This document shows, piece after piece, positions 6,693-10,956 of a stretch of 10,956 nucleotides of DNA. The position numbers and the translations under genes were made by a program. The notes below the pieces were generated by a model. It made no database searches and had not been told where the DNA came from. It was given only the letters and a program-made list of their open reading frames with translations. Position 1 is the stretch's first letter. Each line of letters opens with the position of its first letter. This DNA is from Deltaproteobacteria bacterium (GTDB taxonomy: Bacteria; Desulfobacterota; Desulfobacteria; Desulfobacterales; ETH-SRB1), in the NCBI GenBank assembly GCA_030611115.1, contig JAUWQK010000018.1:1-10956 (forward strand), given 5' to 3'.

Positions 6693-8024
6693 CTAACTCC
6701 ATGGGAAAGGGCTGTTGGAAACAGGGTGTAGTTCCCCTTTGGCATAACGTTCAAATCTGAAAGGTTTGAGCAGACTCTGTTTTTCTCCTGTAATTTCTTT
6801 GGCAACCAGTTTGCCGACACCGATCATTTTGTAACCATGATTGGAATCAAGGATCATATAGCAATTATCTTTCATTTTATCGAAAATAGGGAAGTTGTCA
6901 GGTGTAAAGGCACCAACGCCTCCGGATGGCTCATTCTTGTAATATTGATACTTATTTTCGTATCTTTTCTGACAGTGGGCAAGGGCTGATGTCCACATAT
7001 GAACAAATTCCGGCCCTACAACAAAATCAGGAGAATCAATACCATATGGATCTACTTTAACTTCTCCTTCTACAGTGTAAGGCGCAGCACCTCCCTGCAC
7101 ACCGCCGAAATGAAAATCAGGCTTATAATAGACACCCCATATTTCGTCAGTTATTAGCGAACCGTCCTCACTGGAATATAGGGGAGCATCAGTATCAATA
7201 TGGATTACCGGAGGCATTTTCCCTTCGTTATTCATAGCATAGTCAGGCGGAACTCCAAGAGTACCCTCGACAAGGCACAAGTAAGTCCACATCTTCGCGT
7301 TTTTATGGATATTCCCATCATTATCTTTTATATCTATTTGATCAGGCAGGTCCAGCATATTCCAGAAGCTTTTAGCCCAAGGTCCGGCACCAATAATTAC
7401 ATAGTCACATTCAATATCGCCTTTTTGTGTTTTAACAGCAGTTACAGAATTTTTATTTGTTTTAAACCCGGTAACCTTGACCCCTGTAAGTATTCTCACG
7501 CCTTCAGCTTCCGCCTTATCTGCTAAACAGTAAAGGGCTTTTGTGTTGTGGGCATAACCGCCTTTTTTTTCATGTAAAATAGAGGTTATGTTTTTAGCCT
7601 GCCAGTCATAAAAAATATTTTCTCTCATATATTTCAGACATTCTTTTTCTCCCTCTATAAACAAGGACTCATATCCTATCTCCTGCTGTTGTTTGTAAAT
7701 TCCAGCTACATCAGCATGCATGCTTTCACATGATATCTGCATATACCCGACAGGGCGATAGCCATATCCTTCAACATCTTCTTCCCATAGAGCAACGCTG
7801 TGAGCTATTAACTCACGCATGGCTGGCTGAAAATAGTTGTTTCTTATAATACCACAGGCGATTCCTGAAGCACCTGCTCCGATCGCTGCCTTATCGATAA
7901 CAAGAATATCTTTGCCGGAGCCGATTTTTTTTTGCTTTAATTCCTTTGCAAGATGATATGCGGTGCTCAATCCATGTATGCCCGCTCCAATAATTACATA
8001 CTTATATTTTGTTGGAAATGACAT
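6693..8024 (-). CDS. FAD-dependent oxidoreductase, DAO family (sarcosine/dimethylglycine oxidase-like)
   Basis: A flavoprotein of the DAO superfamily (PF01266), which oxidises the C-N bond of secondary or tertiary amines and amino acids; 443 residues. The N-terminal Rossmann fold shows VIIGAGIHGLSTAYHLA (G13, G15, G18) and ends its second strand with Asp44. GAGASGIACGIIRNNY (49-64) follows, where family members bind the FAD pyrophosphate. The middle strand CDYVIIGAGPWAKSFW (206-221) and the C-terminal TPDNFPIFD (374-382) with SNHGYKMIGVGKLVAKEITG (394-413) are also characteristic. No His follows the GASG motif where some sarcosine/dimethylglycine dehydrogenases bind flavin covalently, so FAD is probably non-covalent (inference). 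The ATG has GAGGT six bases upstream. Its context suggests demethylation or oxidation of an amine handled by the MttB-like proteins. The gene ends in TAG, two codons before a TTG in the same frame that opens the longest form of the next gene. Confidence 0.9.
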   Translation of the reverse strand: MSFPTKYKYVIIGAGIHGLSTAYHLAKELKQKKIGSGKDILVIDKAAIGAGASGIACGIIRNNYFQPAMRELIAHSVALWEEDVEGYGYRPVGYMQISCESMHADVAGIYKQQQEIGYESLFIEGEKECLKYMRENIFYDWQAKNITSILHEKKGGYAHNTKALYCLADKAEAEGVRILTGVKVTGFKTNKNSVTAVKTQKGDIECDYVIIGAGPWAKSFWNMLDLPDQIDIKDNDGNIHKNAKMWTYLCLVEGTLGVPPDYAMNNEGKMPPVIHIDTDAPLYSSEDGSLITDEIWGVYYKPDFHFGGVQGGAAPYTVEGEVKVDPYGIDSPDFVVGPEFVHMWTSALAHCQKRYENKYQYYKNEPSGGVGAFTPDNFPIFDKMKDNCYMILDSNHGYKMIGVGKLVAKEITGEKQSLLKPFRFERYAKGELHPVSNSPFPWS

Positions 8025-8080
8025 TAATCTACCTCAATTTAAATTTTAGCCCAGAGCAAAGCTATCAATATGGGAAAATA

Positions 8081-9691
8081 TCAGGCAGCTGCAACTTTCC
8101 TTTCTTTTTCATGTTCATGCTTTAGATCTCCATCAACGGTTCCTTTGACTTTCTCTCTTTCTTCGGCAAAATCGAAACCAGTCCAGATTCCTATAGAACC
8201 AAGTATTGAATCCTGTGGATGAAATTTTCTGAAAATTTTAAAATAATAAGCTGCTTCCCTGCTGTTTATAATGGCGTTTGGATTTTCTACCTTGATTTTT
8301 TCAAATTCATCTTCGCTCATTTCTGCATGCGCTATTTTTTCGCCCAGGCTTTCGCAACCTGCGCCTTGTGTATATTGAACTTTATAGCGCCACAGGATAT
8401 CATCAGGAAGATAGCTCGTGTCTTCAAATGCTTTACGTAAAATCCATTTTTCGATTTTTGCTCCATTATGTTCTCTTATTTTTAATTCAGGGGGAATTTT
8501 CATAGAAAGATCAACCATAGCGACATCTAAAAATGGAACTCTAAGCTCAAGGCTAAAAAACATGCCCATACGGTCAGCTCTCTGCAGGTTAATGTTGTGA
8601 AGATTGCCGATGCATCTTCTGGCTTCCATATTAAGCTTGTTAAACGGAAAGTGTTTCATATAGTGATAGCCGGTGAAAAGCTCGTCAGCCCCTTCACCGG
8701 TGAGCACAACAGTTACATAATCTGATGCAAGTTTACAGGTAAAGTAGCATGGAACAGCGCATCGTACCAGGGAAGGGTCATAACTTTCCAGTTTCTTGAT
8801 AACTACAGGTAAAGCATTGTAATATTCTTCTTCAGTGAAAAGCAGTTCATGGTGTGTAGAACCTATGTGTTTTGAAGCAATACGCGCCGCTTTAATGTCA
8901 TCACTAACGTCGCCTTTCTCATCCTCCATACCTACCACAAATGTATGGAGATTAGGAATTTTTTCTGCTGCTATTGCTGCTACGAGGCTGCTATCAAGCC
9001 CGCCACTGCAAAAAGACCCCACCGGAATTTCCGGATCAGCCAGCAGTCTTTTCTTCACAGCATTAATAAATGTTTTTCGTATCAGTTCACAGTTTTCATC
9101 AATATCTGTAAGGATATCATCCCTTATTTCAGGGATTCTGTAATATTTTACAAATCCTTCTTTTGGAGTGTAGTAGTGTCCTGCCGGAAATTCGTGTACT
9201 TCATCTACTCCAGCAATCGTCATTGCTCCCAGCTCAGAAGTGAAGTATAAGTTATCCTTATAGTAACCGTAATATAAAGGTTTTATGCCTATTGGGTCCC
9301 GTGCCAGCATGAAGTCATTTCCGTCAAAAATTGCGAAAACAAACATTCCATCCAGCTCCTTGACACAATCAGGGCCTTTATCCTGATATAAATGCAAAAC
9401 TACCTCGGAATCGGATCTTGTTTTAAAATGATATTTTGATGCAAGTCTGCTTCGAATTTTACGAAAGTTGTATATTTCACCGTTGCATATAATTCCTTTG
9501 TCTCTTGAATCAGCCAGCATAGGCTGATGACCACGAGCCACATCTACAATTGAAAGACGTGTATGTCCCAAAACAGATTTGCCGTTTATATGAATGCCTC
9601 TGTCATTTGGGCCTCTGTGTTCCAGAGCATCAAGCATCCGGTTTATTGTTTTTTCGTCTTTAGCACCAAAACATCCTGCTATACCACACAT
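8081..9691 (-). CDS. asnB: Asparagine synthetase, glutamine-hydrolysing (AsnB type)
   Basis: Cytoplasmic two-domain enzyme: an N-terminal Ntn glutaminase releases ammonia, and a C-terminal ATP-pyrophosphatase domain adenylates Asp and forms Asn. The start MCGIAGCFG leaves the nucleophilic Cys at the mature N-terminus. Glutamine-site residues Arg45 (GHTRLSIVD), Asn70 and Glu72 (CNGEIYN) and Asp94 (RSDSEVV) are all present, at a constant offset of four from E. coli AsnB. The PP-loop is SGGLDSS (229-235), followed by GEGADELFTGY (332-341... with Tyr ending the stretch) and LRVPFLD (383-389). At 536 residues it is close to E. coli AsnB (554) and ends in a charged tail (about 511-533). Both active sites look intact. 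The ATG has AAGGAG six bases upstream and a 23-base gap to the upstream MttB gene, so they are probably co-transcribed. Placement among amine-catabolic genes hints that it may amidate a substrate other than aspartate. Confidence 0.95.
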   Translation of the reverse strand: MCGIAGCFGAKDEKTINRMLDALEHRGPNDRGIHINGKSVLGHTRLSIVDVARGHQPMLADSRDKGIICNGEIYNFRKIRSRLASKYHFKTRSDSEVVLHLYQDKGPDCVKELDGMFVFAIFDGNDFMLARDPIGIKPLYYGYYKDNLYFTSELGAMTIAGVDEVHEFPAGHYYTPKEGFVKYYRIPEIRDDILTDIDENCELIRKTFINAVKKRLLADPEIPVGSFCSGGLDSSLVAAIAAEKIPNLHTFVVGMEDEKGDVSDDIKAARIASKHIGSTHHELLFTEEEYYNALPVVIKKLESYDPSLVRCAVPCYFTCKLASDYVTVVLTGEGADELFTGYHYMKHFPFNKLNMEARRCIGNLHNINLQRADRMGMFFSLELRVPFLDVAMVDLSMKIPPELKIREHNGAKIEKWILRKAFEDTSYLPDDILWRYKVQYTQGAGCESLGEKIAHAEMSEDEFEKIKVENPNAIINSREAAYYFKIFRKFHPQDSILGSIGIWTGFDFAEEREKVKGTVDGDLKHEHEKERKVAAA

Positions 9692-9714
9692 AACAATCTC
9701 CTTGAATTTACCTG

Positions 9715-10941
9715 TTAAATTACAAAAATTTTCCCAAGATTTGCTGTAGTAAGCGGGTCGTCCATATACATTCTTAGACGGTTCCGCTTTATAGATTCCA
9801 TTCCTCTTTCGTCATATACCGGCATTTCAACTTCAGGGGCATCTTCGGGACTGATTTTTTCTGCGATTTTAATGCTTTTTTCAAGTTTTTCTAAAGAGAA
9901 ATCAATTAGATAGCGGAGAAAAGAAAATGGATGCCGAATCATATGAAATCCATATTTCAGGCATAGAGCCTGACCTTTTTTTGCATCATCATATGCTTTA
10001 GGTGTGGGATGTTCTTCATGGGTTGTTCCTGCGCTTTGAAATGTTGGTATATCAAGAATTAGATTAAGATGGCTCATAAGGATATTCAGTAAATTATGGC
10101 TTATTAGACCGTAATTGGGATTATATTCTATCCTGGGATCGGCAATGGTTGGAAAACCTGCATGTACGCATGTTACACCAGGATTGAGTAATTGAGCAGC
10201 ACATATGCCGAACAAAACTTCTGCATGTGTCATAGCAAGAACCCCATTATAACAATAAGGCGCACTTATGCCGGCCATGGGCATTGCTGATATAAATACC
10301 GGCAAACCGGCTTTTACAACTTTTACAAAATGTTCCGAGAAGTTTTCATTGACCTCAAGGGGGGGGCGGGTCAGGCAGAAAACAATCATAATATTCTTTC
10401 TTTTTTCATGAAGTTGCACTGCCCTTGCAAGAGATCTGTCTGAAGTTACAGCAAAATAAAGCGGCTTATTACAGTTCTCATCCATTATATTCATCTGCTC
10501 TACTTCGTTCTTTAATTTTACACCTCTTCCCATGCCACTTACCACATGGTTTTTTTCGGCAGTTTGCGCAATTCGGACGACATGTTCTTCTGTAGGAATA
10601 ACGCCTCCTTTTCCTGCTTTGTCATCATAAACATATGGTGCAGTTCCTCCTATAAAAAAACTGTTCAGAGGGACAAAAAATTCATTTAGACCCGGAACAT
10701 TATTAAGACATTGCTTAACCAATTCAGAAGTGACAAATATCCTGTCTTCATATAAAACCACCAGGCCTTCAGATTCATACTTCTTATAGGCTTCTTGAAT
10801 TTCCGGCTGTTTACAACCTACTCCGAGATTTTCGAGTATCCATAATGCATCTTCATGTGCCTGAAAAAGCATTTCTACTGTATTTTTACCTAACAATGTC
10901 TTAGAAGTTTCTATTTGTTCCTTGTTTAATGGTTTAACCAA
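9715..10941 (-). CDS. Short MttB-family (trimethylamine methyltransferase-like) protein, non-Pyl, paralogue
   Basis: Second member of the MttB TIM-barrel family and first gene of the visible cluster; 408 residues. It lines up with the other copy along its length: AHEDALWILENLGV (28-41), GGTAPYVYDD (98-107), PMAGISAPY (221-229), THAEVLFGI (238-246) and KYGFHMIRHPFSFL (329-342). It ends at the same point, soon after LTTANLGK, so the missing C-terminal segment is a shared trait rather than damage. No internal TAG, hence not a pyrrolysine protein; it ends in TAA. The start is TTG, chosen because AAGGAG lies six bases upstream and the first internal Met (residue 24) would cut into the N-terminal helix. 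A run of eight C bases encodes part of TRPPL (191-195). Expected role is methyl transfer from a methylated amine to a corrinoid protein, or a derived function; no corrinoid protein gene is in view. Confidence 0.88.
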   Translation of the reverse strand: MVKPLNKEQIETSKTLLGKNTVEMLFQAHEDALWILENLGVGCKQPEIQEAYKKYESEGLVVLYEDRIFVTSELVKQCLNNVPGLNEFFVPLNSFFIGGTAPYVYDDKAGKGGVIPTEEHVVRIAQTAEKNHVVSGMGRGVKLKNEVEQMNIMDENCNKPLYFAVTSDRSLARAVQLHEKRKNIMIVFCLTRPPLEVNENFSEHFVKVVKAGLPVFISAMPMAGISAPYCYNGVLAMTHAEVLFGICAAQLLNPGVTCVHAGFPTIADPRIEYNPNYGLISHNLLNILMSHLNLILDIPTFQSAGTTHEEHPTPKAYDDAKKGQALCLKYGFHMIRHPFSFLRYLIDFSLEKLEKSIKIAEKISPEDAPEVEMPVYDERGMESIKRNRLRMYMDDPLTTANLGKIFVI

Positions 10942-10947
10942 TTGTTT

Positions 10948-10953
10948 CTCCTT
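10948..10953 (-). promoter_or_regulatory. Ribosome-binding site for the TTG start of the first MttB gene
   Basis: AAGGAG on the minus strand, six bases before TTG at 10941. It supports the non-ATG start. The promoter of the cluster, if this is its first gene, lies beyond the window. Confidence 0.7.
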
Positions 10954-10956
10954 GTT

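Noticed and set aside
5403..6703. An 11-base word CATGGAGTTAG at 5403-5413 and, inverted, at the end of the flavoprotein gene (6693-6703)
   Set aside because: Shared words of this length are expected by chance in an 11-kb window, and the flanks do not match.
5478..10941. Pyrrolysine codons inside the MttB-family genes
   Set aside because: Both frames are continuous with no in-frame TAG, and they end in TGA and TAA. They belong to the non-pyrrolysine branch.

Overview
All eight protein genes lie on the minus strand, so transcription runs from high to low coordinates. The DNA is AT-rich. GyrA is of the ordinary bacterial type, and the rest of the window holds amine/methyltransferase catabolism genes plus hairpin-rich dispersed repeats. 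Together these suggest an anaerobic bacterium, most likely Desulfobacterota (a Desulfobacterales-like sulfate reducer). That placement rests on gene content and the look of the repeats, not on a search, and is tentative.

Layout from high to low coordinates. (1) A tight cluster at 10941-5478: a short MttB-family (trimethylamine methyltransferase-like, non-pyrrolysine) protein, an AsnB-type glutamine-dependent asparagine synthetase, a DAO-type FAD-dependent amine oxidoreductase, and a second short MttB-family paralogue. Gaps are 23, 56 and a few to 36 bases, each gene has its own Shine-Dalgarno, and the order looks like one operon. (2) After a 262-base spacer with an inverted pair of dRS3-like hairpins comes a nitrilase-superfamily amidase (5215-4328), possibly a fifth member of the pathway. 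(3) A 52-residue, two-helix membrane protein (4173-4015). (4) A 142-bp palindromic MITE-like element with imperfect terminal inverted repeats and a 5-bp target duplication (3837-3978). (5) An AI-2E-family membrane transporter (3737-2655). (6) gyrA (2585-144), with a tandem heptamer array on each side. Positions 1-91 hold no gene I can support.

The part most likely to be new is the cluster at 10941-4328. Two MttB-like barrels that end before the usual C-terminal segment, an amine oxidase-like flavoprotein, an amide-forming enzyme (AsnB) and an amide-cleaving enzyme (nitrilase family) are chemically complementary. A pathway that demethylates or oxidises a methylated amine and makes or breaks an amide is a reasonable inference. 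No corrinoid protein, transporter or regulator is visible in the window, so substrate and direction are unknown. The FAD gene and the downstream MttB gene are also in the same reading frame, separated by a single TAG codon.

The gyrA/AI-2E part is housekeeping; its interest lies in the intergenic repeats.
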